Assembly: GCA_022447365.1 (NCBI GenBank)
Contig: JAKVBL010000012.1
Span: forward strand, 24,346 to 88,345
Direction: 5' to 3'
Length of the DNA: 64,000 nucleotides
DNA from: Oleiphilaceae bacterium
GTDB taxonomy: Bacteria > Pseudomonadota > Gammaproteobacteria > Pseudomonadales > Oleiphilaceae
Shown here: piece by piece, positions 27,708 through 37,187 of the stretch
Layout: each line of letters begins with the position of its first letter
How positions within the stretch are numbered: position 1 is the first letter of the stretch
Program-made: the position numbers and the translations under genes
The notes under the pieces: model-generated
Database searches by the model: none
Seen by the model: the letters and a program-made list of their open reading frames with translations, nothing else
Told to the model about the DNA's origin: nothing

Positions 27708-28334
27708 ATGACGACCACGCATACTTCAGGCAAGTTATACATAATTGCCGCACCTTCCGGTGCAGGGAAAACCAGTCTCGTTCACGAGTTAGTGAATCGC
27801 TACAAAAACATCACCGTCTCTGTTTCTCACACTACTCGCGACAAACGTCCTGGTGAAGAAGACGGCATTAACTACAACTTCGTTAGCACCGACACGTTTA
27901 AATCTTTAATCGATCAAGGCGACTTTCTCGAGCATGCAGAAGTATTCGGTAACTACTATGGCACGTCAAAAGAATGGGTACAGAGCCGACTTGATCAAGG
28001 CCTAGACGTCATTCTAGAAATTGACTGGCAAGGCGGCCGCCAAGTACGCGAACAATTCCCACAAGCATTGAGCATCTTTATTATTCCGCCATCCAAGGCT
28101 GCACTGCACGCAAGACTCGAAGGCCGCGGTCAAGACAAACCTGAAGTCATTGAGCTACGTATGCAAGAAGCCGCTTCAGAGTGTAGTCATTACGAAGAGT
28201 TCGACTACCTTGTTGTAAACGAAAACTTCGACCAAGCGCTGGCTGAATTAGGCGCTATATTTACCGCTCAAAGATTATTGTTAGTAGATCAAAAACAACG
28301 TCATCAAGAGATACTCAACGATCTATTGTCTTAA
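27708..28334 (+). CDS. gmk: Guanylate kinase
   Basis: A 208-residue GMP kinase. P-loop is [10 protein letters not shown]; the GMP-binding region includes [20 protein letters not shown] and [15 protein letters not shown]; lid and Arg residues are in [17 protein letters not shown] and RLEGRGQD. Standard length. It is the first gene in gmk-rpoZ-(terminator)-spoT. Confidence 0.97.
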   Translation: MTTTHTSGKLYIIAAPSGAGKTSLVHELVNRYKNITVSVSHTTRDKRPGEEDGINYNFVSTDTFKSLIDQGDFLEHAEVFGNYYGTSKEWVQSRLDQGLDVILEIDWQGGRQVREQFPQALSIFIIPPSKAALHARLEGRGQDKPEVIELRMQEAASECSHYEEFDYLVVNENFDQALAELGAIFTAQRLLLVDQKQRHQEILNDLLS

Positions 28335-28413
28335 TCGTACAACTAACATAGAATGCGCGGTTCTTTTTTGAGCTATGCTTAGTTCTATATTCGAATTCTA
28401 GAGGTGAAATTAA

Positions 28414-28626
28414 ATGGCACGAGTGACCGTTGAAGATTGTTTGGAAAATGTAGACAACCGTTTTGAACTTGTCATGGTTGCGACCAAGCGCGCTCGTCAA
28501 CTTGCAAACACTGCGCAAGAGCCAATGGTTCCTGTTGAAAACGACAAGCCAACAGTATTAGCGCTTCGTGAAATCGCTGAAGGCCATATCAACGCAGGTA
28601 ATGTTGATTTTAGCGAAGAAGAATAA
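28414..28626 (+). CDS. rpoZ: RNA polymerase omega subunit
   Basis: A 70-residue omega subunit. [20 protein letters not shown] and the AxKRARQL block are diagnostic, followed by [15 protein letters not shown]. It is shorter than the E. coli protein at its C-terminus, as in many related genera. AGAGGTGAAA precedes the ATG. A terminator follows before spoT. Confidence 0.97.
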   Translation: MARVTVEDCLENVDNRFELVMVATKRARQLANTAQEPMVPVENDKPTVLALREIAEGHINAGNVDFSEEE

Positions 28627-28705
28627 CTTCTTTGCGATAATACGCTTGAAAAAACAGCTCGCTCAAATATCATTAGGGTGAGCTTATAAAAAGCTGAACA
28701 GCTTT

Positions 28706-28724
28706 AGCCGTTCGGCTTTTTTTA
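28706..28724 (+). terminator. Terminator between rpoZ and spoT
   Basis: AGCCG-tt-CGGCT followed by seven T residues. Just upstream is another short dyad, AAGCT-gaac-AGCTT. It lies 25 bases before the spoT start, so spoT is expressed by readthrough or from a promoter overlapping this site. Confidence 0.8.
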
Positions 28725-28742
28725 TTTCTTCATTCCGCACAA

Positions 28743-30881
28743 GTGAGCAGAGAAAGCGTGCCCGATATTGATGGCTTAATCGAGAGAGCCGAGTCCTACC
28801 TAGACACCAACAAGGTAAGACTGATTGAACGCGCCTATTACGTCGCAAAAGAGGCGCACGAAGGGCAATATAGACGCAGTGGCGACCCGTACATTATTCA
28901 CCCTATTGCTGTCGCCAATATTCTCGCAGACCTTCACCTTGATCACGAAACACTCATGGCAGCATTGCTGCATGACGTCATAGAAGACACCGAAACTAGC
29001 AAAGACGAATTAGCCGAAGAGTTTGGCAGTGCCGTTGCGGAACTGGTCGACGGGGTGAGTAAACTCACACAAATAGAATTCAAATCTAAAGCTGAAGCTC
29101 AAGCCAATAATTTCCAGAAAATGACGTTGGCGATGGCGAAAGATATTCGCGTTATATTGGTTAAACTTGCAGATCGCCTTCATAACATGCGGACGCTCGG
29201 TCCATTGCATCATGAAAAGCGACGGCGGATCGCCACAGAAACGCTAGATATATACGCACCGATCGCAAATCGCTTAGGCATTAACAGCATTAGAACCGAG
29301 CTTGAAGATCTTGGATTCCAAGCGCTCTACCCAATGCGCTCCAAATACATTCGCAAAGCGGTCAAAAAGCTTCGCGGAAGCCATAACGAAATCATCGAAG
29401 ATATCCAAGGTAAAATCGAGAGTCAGCTAAAAACGCGACATCTTACTGGCGAGGTTATCGGTCGAGAGAAGCATCTTTTCAGCATCTATAAGAAGATGAA
29501 GTATAAGCATCGTTCTTTCCATGAAATTATGGATGTATATGCTTTTCGAATTATTGCTGAATCTGAAGACGATTGTTATCGCATTCTCGGTGCCTTACAT
29601 GCGCTCTACAAACCTCTACCTTTCCGCTTCAAAGACTATATTGCCGTCCCTAAGGTAAACGGATATCAATCACTGCATACCACGCTATTCGGTATGCATG
29701 TGAACATCGAAGTGCAAATTCGCACCCAAGAGATGGAAGACCTTGCCAACTACGGGATCGCGGCTCACTGGCAATACAAAGACGACTCCAGTATGGCGCT
29801 TGCAAACCAAGCCCGTATAGATCGCTGGTTGAGTGGCCTGAAAGAGATTCGAGAAAATGCTGGCGACTCAATGGAGTTCTTCGAGCACGTTAAAATTGAT
29901 CTCTTCCCAGACGAGATCTATGTCTTCACACCGAAAGGAGCAATTCTCGAACTACCAGCTGGCGCAACACCGATAGACTTTGCTTATGCCATTCATACTG
30001 ACATTGGAAATGCATGCGTCGCCTGTCGCATCAACAAACAACTTGCCTCATTAAGCGAGCCTTTGCAGAGCGGTCAAACGATAGAAATTATTACGGCTCC
30101 AGGCGCAAAACCAAGCCCTGCATGGCTAAATATCGTCACCACAGGCAAGGCAAAAAGTAGTATTCGTCACTTTATCAAGCTGAAGCAACACGAAGAAAAT
30201 CTATCTCTTGGTAAGAGCCTGCTTGAACGCTCAATGAGCAGCATCAACCTAAGCTGGGAAAACATCAGTGAAACCCACTTAGTCAACGTGCTCGATCATA
30301 ACAAAGCAAACTCACTTGATGAGCTACTGATTCTAGTCGGCCAAGGATTGCGCATGCCTTATATCATTGCGCGTCAGCTCGCTGCAGAAGATGCAAGTCA
30401 AATAAGTAGCGAAACCGAAGAGCCTGCAAAACAAAAACTGATCATCAAAGGAACAGAAGGCATGCAAGTCAGCTTCAGTTCCTGCTGCTACCCAATTCCG
30501 GGCGACCCTATCATCGGGCTACCGGATTCAAATTCTGGTGCGGGCCTTATCATTCACGCAGAACAGTGCAAAAAAGCACTGCGCCTTAGCAAAGCGCCAG
30601 ACCGACTTTATCTATCTTGGGTCAAGGATATTACGGATGAATTTGCGGTTGAATTGCGTATTGAGCTCGAAAGACAGCGCGGCATTATTGCCGAGTTAGC
30701 ATCTGCAATCACTCGCGCCGAGGCAAATATCGAACACATTGGTGTCAGCGAGCAGAACCCTCATATGAGCACGATAGAGGCCGTCATCTACATTCAAGGT
30801 CGACGCCATCTTGCTCGTGTGATTCGCCGACTACGTAACATTAAAGCGGTGATTCGCATTCAAAGAATTATCAATCACTAA
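28743..30881 (+). CDS. spoT: Bifunctional (p)ppGpp synthetase/hydrolase SpoT
   Basis: A 712-residue RelA/SpoT protein. The HD hydrolase domain (residues about 25-200) contains HDVIEDT, so hydrolysis should be active. The synthetase domain (about 230-350) has RFKDYIAVPKVNGYQSLHTT with the RxKD form typical of bifunctional enzymes, and EVQIRTQEMED. TGS (DEIYVFTPKGAILELPAGAT) and a C-terminal ACT domain follow. The start is a GTG at 28743. It controls the stringent response. It precedes ridA and, nearby, recG. Confidence 0.96.
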   Translation: MSRESVPDIDGLIERAESYLDTNKVRLIERAYYVAKEAHEGQYRRSGDPYIIHPIAVANILADLHLDHETLMAALLHDVIEDTETSKDELAEEFGSAVAELVDGVSKLTQIEFKSKAEAQANNFQKMTLAMAKDIRVILVKLADRLHNMRTLGPLHHEKRRRIATETLDIYAPIANRLGINSIRTELEDLGFQALYPMRSKYIRKAVKKLRGSHNEIIEDIQGKIESQLKTRHLTGEVIGREKHLFSIYKKMKYKHRSFHEIMDVYAFRIIAESEDDCYRILGALHALYKPLPFRFKDYIAVPKVNGYQSLHTTLFGMHVNIEVQIRTQEMEDLANYGIAAHWQYKDDSSMALANQARIDRWLSGLKEIRENAGDSMEFFEHVKIDLFPDEIYVFTPKGAILELPAGATPIDFAYAIHTDIGNACVACRINKQLASLSEPLQSGQTIEIITAPGAKPSPAWLNIVTTGKAKSSIRHFIKLKQHEENLSLGKSLLERSMSSINLSWENISETHLVNVLDHNKANSLDELLILVGQGLRMPYIIARQLAAEDASQISSETEEPAKQKLIIKGTEGMQVSFSSCCYPIPGDPIIGLPDSNSGAGLIIHAEQCKKALRLSKAPDRLYLSWVKDITDEFAVELRIELERQRGIIAELASAITRAEANIEHIGVSEQNPHMSTIEAVIYIQGRRHLARVIRRLRNIKAVIRIQRIINH

Positions 30882-30925
30882 AGGCGCTCATTTACATTTG
30901 GCGCAACAATAGGTAAGGTTTAGAT

Positions 30926-31312
30926 ATGAGCAACAAATCAATTATTCAGTCAGATGCTGCACCAGCAGCGATTGGTACCTACTCGCAAGCAGTGAAGGCA
31001 GGTAATACTTTGTACCTTTCAGGTCAAATTCCTCTTGATCCACAGAGCATGGAGCTTGTTGGTGGCGGCATCGAGAATCAAATTAAGCGCGTGTTCGAAA
31101 ACCTAAAAGCAGTATGTGAAGCTTCTGGTGGTTCACTTCAAGATATCGTGAAGCTAAATATCTTCCTCACAGACTTAGGTAATTTTGCCGCGGTCAATGA
31201 AGTAATGGCTACCTACTTCCAAAAACCTTACCCAGCGCGCGCTGCGATCGGCGTGGCTGCATTGCCAAAAGGCGCAGAAGTAGAAATGGATGGAATCGTT
31301 ACCCTTTCATAA
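30926..31312 (+). CDS. ridA: RidA family reactive enamine/imine deaminase
   Basis: A 128-residue YjgF/YER057c/UK114 protein that hydrolyses reactive 2-aminoacrylate-type intermediates. [24 protein letters not shown] is split over the N-terminal block; the catalytic Arg is in [21 protein letters not shown]. It likely forms a trimer in the cytoplasm. It is co-directional with spoT with a 44-base gap and ends at a convergent hairpin. Confidence 0.95.
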   Translation: MSNKSIIQSDAAPAAIGTYSQAVKAGNTLYLSGQIPLDPQSMELVGGGIENQIKRVFENLKAVCEASGGSLQDIVKLNIFLTDLGNFAAVNEVMATYFQKPYPARAAIGVAALPKGAEVEMDGIVTLS

Positions 31313-31323
31313 AACATTAAGAG

Positions 31324-31350
31324 TGAGCGCGCCTCACAAAAGCGCGCTCA
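31324..31350. terminator. Bidirectional hairpin between ridA and the SDR gene
   Basis: TGAGCGCGC-ctcacaaaa-GCGCGCTCA between two convergent genes. The stop codon of the minus-strand gene lies in the right arm. T tracts are weak. Confidence 0.6.
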
Positions 31351-32214
31351 TTGATCAATCACTTCCAACATATTTGCATACCCTTCCTTGAACGAAGAGA
31401 ATTTAAGTTGATATCCAGTCTCCTGCATTCTCTTATTACTTAAACGCTTATTTCCCGCCCTGCGCCTCACTGCCTCAATGCGACTGTCGTTCAGATTAAC
31501 ATCGAGTTTGTCCGCGATAAACGCATACACCTCGTTCATATCGACAGGATTATCATCAGTACAAACATAGAGCTCATCCAGTGCCTGACCTTGCGCATGC
31601 GACTTCATCAAAAATGTTAGAAAACCCACTGCATCTTCTTCATGAATTCGGTTGCTGCGTCTAAGAGCGTCACTCAATACAGGCTCTTGAGACAAAACTT
31701 GATCAATAATGCGTCGACGCGAACCTCCATAAATTCCGCTAAAGCGGATAATAGTGCTCGGCAGGGAGCTATCCCTCAATAAATTTTCTGCCTGAACCAG
31801 CACTTTACTCGTCTCACTCATACCGTTGGCAGGACTCAACTCATCGACCACAGAGTCATCATCCTGAGCATAGACACTCGTACTTGAGACAAAAAAGAGG
31901 TGTGGCGGAGTCTTTAAACTTTTAAATTTCGTTATGCAGTGAGTAAGGGCATCGTAGAAAACGCGTCGGTACGCTTCCGCTCCCCGACCGCCGGGCGTGA
32001 CACAAAACAAAATCGCATTATAGTTATCAGGTACATTCGTCCACGTACTTGCCTCACTAATATCTCCCAAAAACATATGCTCTACACACGCAAATTGGTC
32101 TGGAGCATCAATAGACGAGCGCTTTAGTACATCGATACATCGCTCCGACTCAAACCCCAAAGCGACTTTACTAGCGATCTGTCCAAATCCAACAAATAAA
32201 TTTTTGTGCTGCAT
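31348..32214 (-). CDS. SDR-type NAD(P)-binding epimerase-like protein (YeeZ-like)
   Basis: A 288-residue Rossmann protein. The N-terminal nucleotide motif is LFVGFGQIASKVA (GxGxxxxxxA variant). FFVSSTSVYAQ supplies a Ser, and the usual YxxxK is not clear (SETSKVLVQAE), so it may be a non-catalytic or atypical SDR. It resembles E. coli YeeZ and NAD-dependent epimerases acting on sugar nucleotides. The substrate is unknown. It is divergent from recG. Confidence 0.75.
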   Translation of the reverse strand: MQHKNLFVGFGQIASKVALGFESERCIDVLKRSSIDAPDQFACVEHMFLGDISEASTWTNVPDNYNAILFCVTPGGRGAEAYRRVFYDALTHCITKFKSLKTPPHLFFVSSTSVYAQDDDSVVDELSPANGMSETSKVLVQAENLLRDSSLPSTIIRFSGIYGGSRRRIIDQVLSQEPVLSDALRRSNRIHEEDAVGFLTFLMKSHAQGQALDELYVCTDDNPVDMNEVYAFIADKLDVNLNDSRIEAVRRRAGNKRLSNKRMQETGYQLKFSSFKEGYANMLEVIDQ

Positions 32215-32315
32215 ACCCGCCCTTTTATCTACTGCATTCCATATAAAAACCCTCTAACATTACTAGAAATGTGCGACCAACAATACTCATACGCTTCAAG
32301 CAAATAAATTCAATA

Positions 32316-34397
32316 ATGGCTAGCCTCAACGAAGTTCCACTTACCCAACTCAAAGGTGTTGGAGAAAAATTCGCTCTAACGCTTAGTAAGCTTGATTTAC
32401 ATAGCGTGCAGGATCTTATATTCCACCTCCCTTTTCGTTACGAGGATAGAACGTGCATTGTACCTTTGTCACAAATACGTGCAGGCAAACACGTACTGTT
32501 TGAAGCAGAAGTAAAAGGCAGTCGCGTGGTTATCGGACGACGCAAAAGTTTGGAAGTACACGTCAGAGATAGTTCTGGGCAAGTTGCGCTGCGTTTCTAC
32601 CACTTCAGTGCTGCTCAAGCGAAACAATTAAGCAATGGCTCACGACTGCGTTGCTATGGCGAAGCTCGCTTAGGACAAACAGGCTTAGAGTTTTATCATC
32701 CGGAATATCAAGTTTTAAAACCTGGTGATAAACACTCTCCTCCAGAAAAGCTCACGCCTATATATACGCTCACTGAAGGTGTGCAACAACCTCGTTTACG
32801 TAAGCTATGCGCTAGCGCTTTAGGCTATCTAGACAGACACCAAGTAACCGAACTTATTCCTGGCTCGATCTTAAAAGATCTGCAACTCCCAAGCCTTCAA
32901 GAAGCCGTTCGTTACCTTCATGCGCCACCAACGGATGCTGATCAACATGCCTTGCTAGAAGGCGAGCACCCATATCAACAACGACTTATTTTTGAAGAGC
33001 TATTGGCGCATCACCTCAGCCTTCTGCAACTTCGAAGTAGCATTCAAAGCAAAGCATCACCTGCATTCGTCGCTACAGGCGAGAGTGAGACTATAAAAAA
33101 TGAATTCTTAAATTCATTACCTTTCTCGCTAACGGGAGCACAACAACGCGTTAGCGATGAAATTGCTGGCGACTTATCTCATCCATTCCCAATGTTAAGG
33201 CTCGTCCAAGGGGATGTCGGTTCTGGGAAAACAGTCGTTGCAGCACTAGCCGCATTGCGCGCAGTGTCCCATGGCCATCAAGTCGCGTTCATGGCGCCAA
33301 CCGAAATTCTTGCTGAACAACACTATGCTAATTTTCAATCGTGGCTTGCACCTTTGGGTATAAAAGTCGGCTGGCTAAGCGGTAAAGTGAAAGGGAAGAA
33401 ACGCGAGCAAGAACTTATCACCATTGCAGACGGATCAGCGCAAGTAGTGGTCGGAACGCACGCCTTATTTCAAGATGATGTGCAATTTGCTGAACTGGGA
33501 TTAGCGATCATCGATGAACAACATCGCTTTGGTGTACATCAGCGCTTAGCGTTAAAAAACAAAGGCAAGCAAAACACAACACCTCATCAGCTCATTATGA
33601 CGGCCACCCCTATTCCGCGAACTCTCGCAATGAGTGCCTATGCCGATCTAGACACCTCAGTCATTGACGAGCTACCCGCCGGCAGACAAGCCATCGAGAC
33701 CTTTGTTCTGCCAGACACACGACGTCAGGACATTCTCAGTCGCGTACAGTCTATCTGCGAAGAAGGTCGTCAAGCCTATTGGGTCTGCACATTAATTGAA
33801 GAATCTGAAGCCTTACAGTGCCAAGCTGCAGAAGCTAGCGCTGCATGGCTGAACGAGCAACTTCCAGAGCTTACAGTAGGGCTCGTTCATGGCCGAATGA
33901 AAGCTGACGAAAAGTCATTCATGATGGAGCAATTCAAGTCAGGAAAAATAGACCTACTCGTAGCGACAACGGTTATAGAAGTAGGAGTCGATGTGCCAAA
34001 CGCTTCATTAATCATTATCGAAAACCCTGAAAGACTCGGCTTAGCACAATTGCATCAGCTTCGTGGTCGCGTGGGTCGAGGAGAACATAAGAGCTATTGC
34101 GCACTCATGTATCACCCACCGCTCTCTCAAAACGGCAAAGAAAGACTCTCTGCGATGAGAGAAAGCAACGACGGATTCAAGATCGCTGAAAAAGATCTCG
34201 AAATTCGCGGGCCCGGTGAAGTATTAGGGACACGACAAACCGGATTGGTCTCTTTCAGAATTGCGGACATTCAACGTGATGGGGCTTGGCTAGATACCGT
34301 CAAACAGGTTGCTCAAATAATGCAACGCTACCCAAGACAATCAAACGCGCTAATTGAGCGCTGGGTTGGAAATAGACAACAATTTGCTGAGGTTTAG
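32316..34397 (+). CDS. recG: ATP-dependent DNA helicase RecG
   Basis: A 693-residue helicase that remodels stalled forks and Holliday junctions. The N-terminal wedge/OB domain (VPLTQLKGVG, LIFHLPFRYEDRT) is followed by helicase motifs: GDVGSGKTVVA (Walker A), MAPTEILAEQHY, VVGTHALFQ, IIDEQHRFGVHQR (DEQH box), MTATPIPRTLA, and the C-terminal ATTVIEVGVDVPNAS and QLHQLRGRVGRG. The ATG at 32316 gives exactly the E. coli length; the open frame extends to a GTG at 32271. Confidence 0.96.
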   Translation: MASLNEVPLTQLKGVGEKFALTLSKLDLHSVQDLIFHLPFRYEDRTCIVPLSQIRAGKHVLFEAEVKGSRVVIGRRKSLEVHVRDSSGQVALRFYHFSAAQAKQLSNGSRLRCYGEARLGQTGLEFYHPEYQVLKPGDKHSPPEKLTPIYTLTEGVQQPRLRKLCASALGYLDRHQVTELIPGSILKDLQLPSLQEAVRYLHAPPTDADQHALLEGEHPYQQRLIFEELLAHHLSLLQLRSSIQSKASPAFVATGESETIKNEFLNSLPFSLTGAQQRVSDEIAGDLSHPFPMLRLVQGDVGSGKTVVAALAALRAVSHGHQVAFMAPTEILAEQHYANFQSWLAPLGIKVGWLSGKVKGKKREQELITIADGSAQVVVGTHALFQDDVQFAELGLAIIDEQHRFGVHQRLALKNKGKQNTTPHQLIMTATPIPRTLAMSAYADLDTSVIDELPAGRQAIETFVLPDTRRQDILSRVQSICEEGRQAYWVCTLIEESEALQCQAAEASAAWLNEQLPELTVGLVHGRMKADEKSFMMEQFKSGKIDLLVATTVIEVGVDVPNASLIIIENPERLGLAQLHQLRGRVGRGEHKSYCALMYHPPLSQNGKERLSAMRESNDGFKIAEKDLEIRGPGEVLGTRQTGLVSFRIADIQRDGAWLDTVKQVAQIMQRYPRQSNALIERWVGNRQQFAEV

Positions 34398-34407
34398 TAC
34401 TGAAATA

Positions 34408-35475
34408 TTACTTTCCGTACTTATTAGGCGTACTACCTGTCCAACGTTTAAAGGCTCGACTAAAGGCACTCACCTCAGAGAACCCCAATAAAAAAGCTAG
34501 CTCGGTAAAACTGTACTTGTCTTCTTTTATACTGCGAATCGCAAATTCAGAACGAACCTCATCCACAATCTCATGATAAGAAACACCTTCTTTTTTTAGC
34601 CTTCTGTATAGAGTATTACGGCTCATATTTAAACGCCTAGCAACAGTGCCAGCATCTAAATTAGGATCAGAAAGCTTCTTAGCAACAATTTGTCGAACCT
34701 GCTCTTTGATTGAAAGATTCGCTTTCAAAGATGCGAGAATCCGGTCGAGATGCACCGTCAACACGCGGTACAAGGTTGGGCTATTTCGAGGCATTGGATA
34801 ATCTAAATATGCCGCGTTAAATACAATCGAGGCCACTGGCTGATCAAACTTTACTGGGCACTGGAACAAGGTTTCGTAGCTAGCCGCATAAGCAGGCTTA
34901 GAGTGAGGAAAACTCACGTAACGAATATCTAAACCGCTCTGCAATAATCTTCTGGCACGATATGCCGCTAGAGCAAGACTGTACTCCATTTCATAGGAAG
35001 AATAGATCGCGGGTTCTTTAACGTGATAACAAATCGCAAAGTCTTGATCGTTACTCTGCAATTCGATCTGAATACTTTCGTTTACGATGCGATAATAGCG
35101 CTGGTAGTGTTCAATTGCGCTTCTCAAGGTCTTGCAGTTAAAGAATACATGCCCCACCAAACCCATGCTCTGAGACAGTTCTTCAGCGGCAAGTTGTAAG
35201 GCTAGATCCGGTTCTTTTGTATACGATACCGCGTCACGCCAAAGCGCATAATAGCGATCTAATGGAACTCTATTTTCTTCAGCGTCTAAGTAAGAGAGGG
35301 AAAGCCCATAACGAGATTGTAAGAGGGATTCGGAGTAACCATTATCGATCAAGCGAAGGAATAACGCGCGACAAGTGACTGCCTGAACGCTTAGCTCAGA
35401 TTTTAATTCTTCAGTCGCGACACCTTGACTCAATACGCTTCTCTCATCAAAAAGATTGATACAAATCGTCAACAA
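34408..35475 (-). CDS. AraC-family transcriptional regulator (second copy of the type)
   Basis: A regulator of up to 355 residues with the same layout as the one at 10106: an Arabinose_bd N-terminal domain (LALQLAAEELSQSMGLVGHVFFNCKTL is its core, about 90-120) and a C-terminal AraC domain (DPNLDAGTVARRLNMSRNTLYRRLK, then SFTELAFLLGFSEVSAFSRAFKRWTGSTPNKY). The start is uncertain: the only early options are TTG codons at 35475/35472. No obvious target gene sits beside it; the next gene upstream is the small unit at 35566. Confidence 0.85.
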   Translation of the reverse strand: MLTICINLFDERSVLSQGVATEELKSELSVQAVTCRALFLRLIDNGYSESLLQSRYGLSLSYLDAEENRVPLDRYYALWRDAVSYTKEPDLALQLAAEELSQSMGLVGHVFFNCKTLRSAIEHYQRYYRIVNESIQIELQSNDQDFAICYHVKEPAIYSSYEMEYSLALAAYRARRLLQSGLDIRYVSFPHSKPAYAASYETLFQCPVKFDQPVASIVFNAAYLDYPMPRNSPTLYRVLTVHLDRILASLKANLSIKEQVRQIVAKKLSDPNLDAGTVARRLNMSRNTLYRRLKKEGVSYHEIVDEVRSEFAIRSIKEDKYSFTELAFLLGFSEVSAFSRAFKRWTGSTPNKYGK

Positions 35476-35565
35476 CTTGGTTCAGCAAGTCAAGCCTTGC
35501 CCTCTTACTTTGCGTAGTATTCCAAGTGCACAAACCCTTTCAAACAATAATTACTGGAGAGCTTT

Positions 35566-35652
35566 ATGCCTATTTTCGTACCTCATAATGAAGCCGAAGC
35601 AGACAATGTAGCGGCTCTTTCTGAATACCTTTCACAGATGTTTTTTTGCTAA
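35566..35652 (+). CDS. Putative 28-residue small protein
   Basis: A 28-codon frame: MPIFVPHNEAEADNVAALSE then YLSQMFFC. It is preceded by TGGAGAG six bases before the ATG and followed within 20 bases by a strong terminator, so it has the layout of a complete gene in an otherwise empty 323-base gap. It has an acidic, Ala-rich middle and a hydrophobic C-terminus ending in Cys. I recognise no family. It could be a peptide modified after translation, a small regulatory protein, or the unit could be a non-coding RNA. It starts 91 bases from the divergent AraC gene. Confidence 0.5.
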   Translation: MPIFVPHNEAEADNVAALSEYLSQMFFC

Positions 35653-35671
35653 AACACCTTACTAGCTCACA

Positions 35672-35697
35672 AAGCGCGTCAAAGACGCGCTTTTTTA
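35672..35697 (+). terminator. Rho-independent terminator of the small unit
   Basis: AAGCGCGTC-aaa-GACGCGCTT followed by T5. It closes the short transcript carrying the 28-codon frame, about 100 bases before the next gene. Confidence 0.9.
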
Positions 35698-35798
35698 TGC
35701 CTGTCTGATTATCTTGTTCTACACTAAAAACTACATGGAGTTCGGCTACGCAGTATCGATGCCGGCAATATTTATTTCACGGAGCAGTATCAAGGCCT

Positions 35799-37187
35799 AT
35801 GAGCATTCCCGCTATTATCATCGACTCACTTAATCAATATGCAGAACATAATGATTATGAGGCACCAGAAATCATCCCACGCCACGATGTAGATGACGCT
35901 GATCGCGTTTGCTTAACGCTTATGTCAGATATGCTAGGCCGTGCCCAAGTACTTTTCCCAGCCGATCGCTTTATTTGTCCGGAGTTACTCAATAATTGTA
36001 TGGGTCGTGAACTTAAAGTGGTTGAGCAAAGCGATCAAAATAGCTTGTTAAGCCAATATGAACTTAACGCGATCCCAGCCATCCCCGACATCACGGGCAT
36101 ACCGACAATCGTTGATAATGCGCTCCAGGAAAATACCAGTGAGTACGCCTTCGTTGACATTGGTTTAGCAAAAGATCTCATTCGAATTAAGCGAAGCATT
36201 TTCAACAAGATGCTTCAGAAAGCACAAACCGGAGACTTCTCGGTAGCAATTGTTAGCGTCAATCAACACAAGGACGCACGTAAAGATGAAGTCGATATTG
36301 TCACGGCTCTTGAGAAGTTCACAACGATTCGTGTCAAGCAACGAATCGAAGATACTCTAGAGCTTCCTCCTCTTCCGGAAAGTGCACGCGATATTATTCG
36401 TTTACGCGCCAATCCCGACGCGAGCAGCGAAGAACTGTCGACTATCGTAGAAAAAGATCCAAGCCTTTCGGCACAGGTAGTTAGTTGGGCATCGAGTTCG
36501 TTTTATAGTACAAGCGGCTCAGTTAAATCGGTGCACGATGCAATCGTACGCGTACTAGGTTTTGATCTAGTGATGAACCTATCAATGGGCTTATCGCTGG
36601 GACGCACGCTTAATCTGCCAACGGATGAGCCTGAAGGCTACTTACCTTATTGGCAAAAAGCATTGTGGATGGCGCTAGGAACAACAGCACTGATTCGTAA
36701 AATCAGCCCTGCTTATCGCCCTAGCTATGGCATGGCCTATCTTTCTGGTCTGCTTCATAATTTTGGCTATTTAGTGCTCGCACATATTTTCCCACCTCAT
36801 CACGCGCTTCTATGTCGTTATAAAGAAGCAAATGCACACGTTGATCCATCGATTCTAGAGGCTTACTGTCTCGATCTGACAAGTGAACAAGTCGGCAGTA
36901 TGTTAATGAACGTTTGGACCTTACCTGATGAAGTGATCGTAGCTCTGCGTCATCAGAAAAACCCAGATTACGATGATGAACACGCACAGTACGCAAAGTT
37001 ACTGCACATCACTCAATATATGTTGGGTAAACACGGTGTGATTCCACAAACAATCAAGAAGACACCCGAAGATTTATTCGAATTTTTTAGTATGAGTGAA
37101 GAAGACGCCGACGAGGCTCTGCTGCCATTATTCGAAGCCCCAGAAGAGGTGATTGGAATGGCTGCAATGATGAAAACTGGAAGCTAA
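35799..37187 (+). CDS. YbaK-type deacylase domain joined to HDOD signalling domain
   Basis: A 462-residue two-domain protein. Residues about 1-170 resemble the YbaK/ProX aminoacyl-tRNA editing fold (RAQVLFPADRFICPELLNN, ELNAIPAIPDITGIPT). Residues about 185-400 are an HDOD domain (LELPPLPESARDIIRLRANPDA as the entry, then IVEKDPSLSAQVVSWASSSFY, and GLLHNFGYLVLAHIFP). HDOD domains are HD-like but lack phosphohydrolase residues and act in signalling. This fusion occurs in Pseudomonas relatives; its role is unknown. Its last codon overlaps rsmA (convergent) by 4 bases. Confidence 0.8.
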   Translation: MSIPAIIIDSLNQYAEHNDYEAPEIIPRHDVDDADRVCLTLMSDMLGRAQVLFPADRFICPELLNNCMGRELKVVEQSDQNSLLSQYELNAIPAIPDITGIPTIVDNALQENTSEYAFVDIGLAKDLIRIKRSIFNKMLQKAQTGDFSVAIVSVNQHKDARKDEVDIVTALEKFTTIRVKQRIEDTLELPPLPESARDIIRLRANPDASSEELSTIVEKDPSLSAQVVSWASSSFYSTSGSVKSVHDAIVRVLGFDLVMNLSMGLSLGRTLNLPTDEPEGYLPYWQKALWMALGTTALIRKISPAYRPSYGMAYLSGLLHNFGYLVLAHIFPPHHALLCRYKEANAHVDPSILEAYCLDLTSEQVGSMLMNVWTLPDEVIVALRHQKNPDYDDEHAQYAKLLHITQYMLGKHGVIPQTIKKTPEDLFEFFSMSEEDADEALLPLFEAPEEVIGMAAMMKTGS

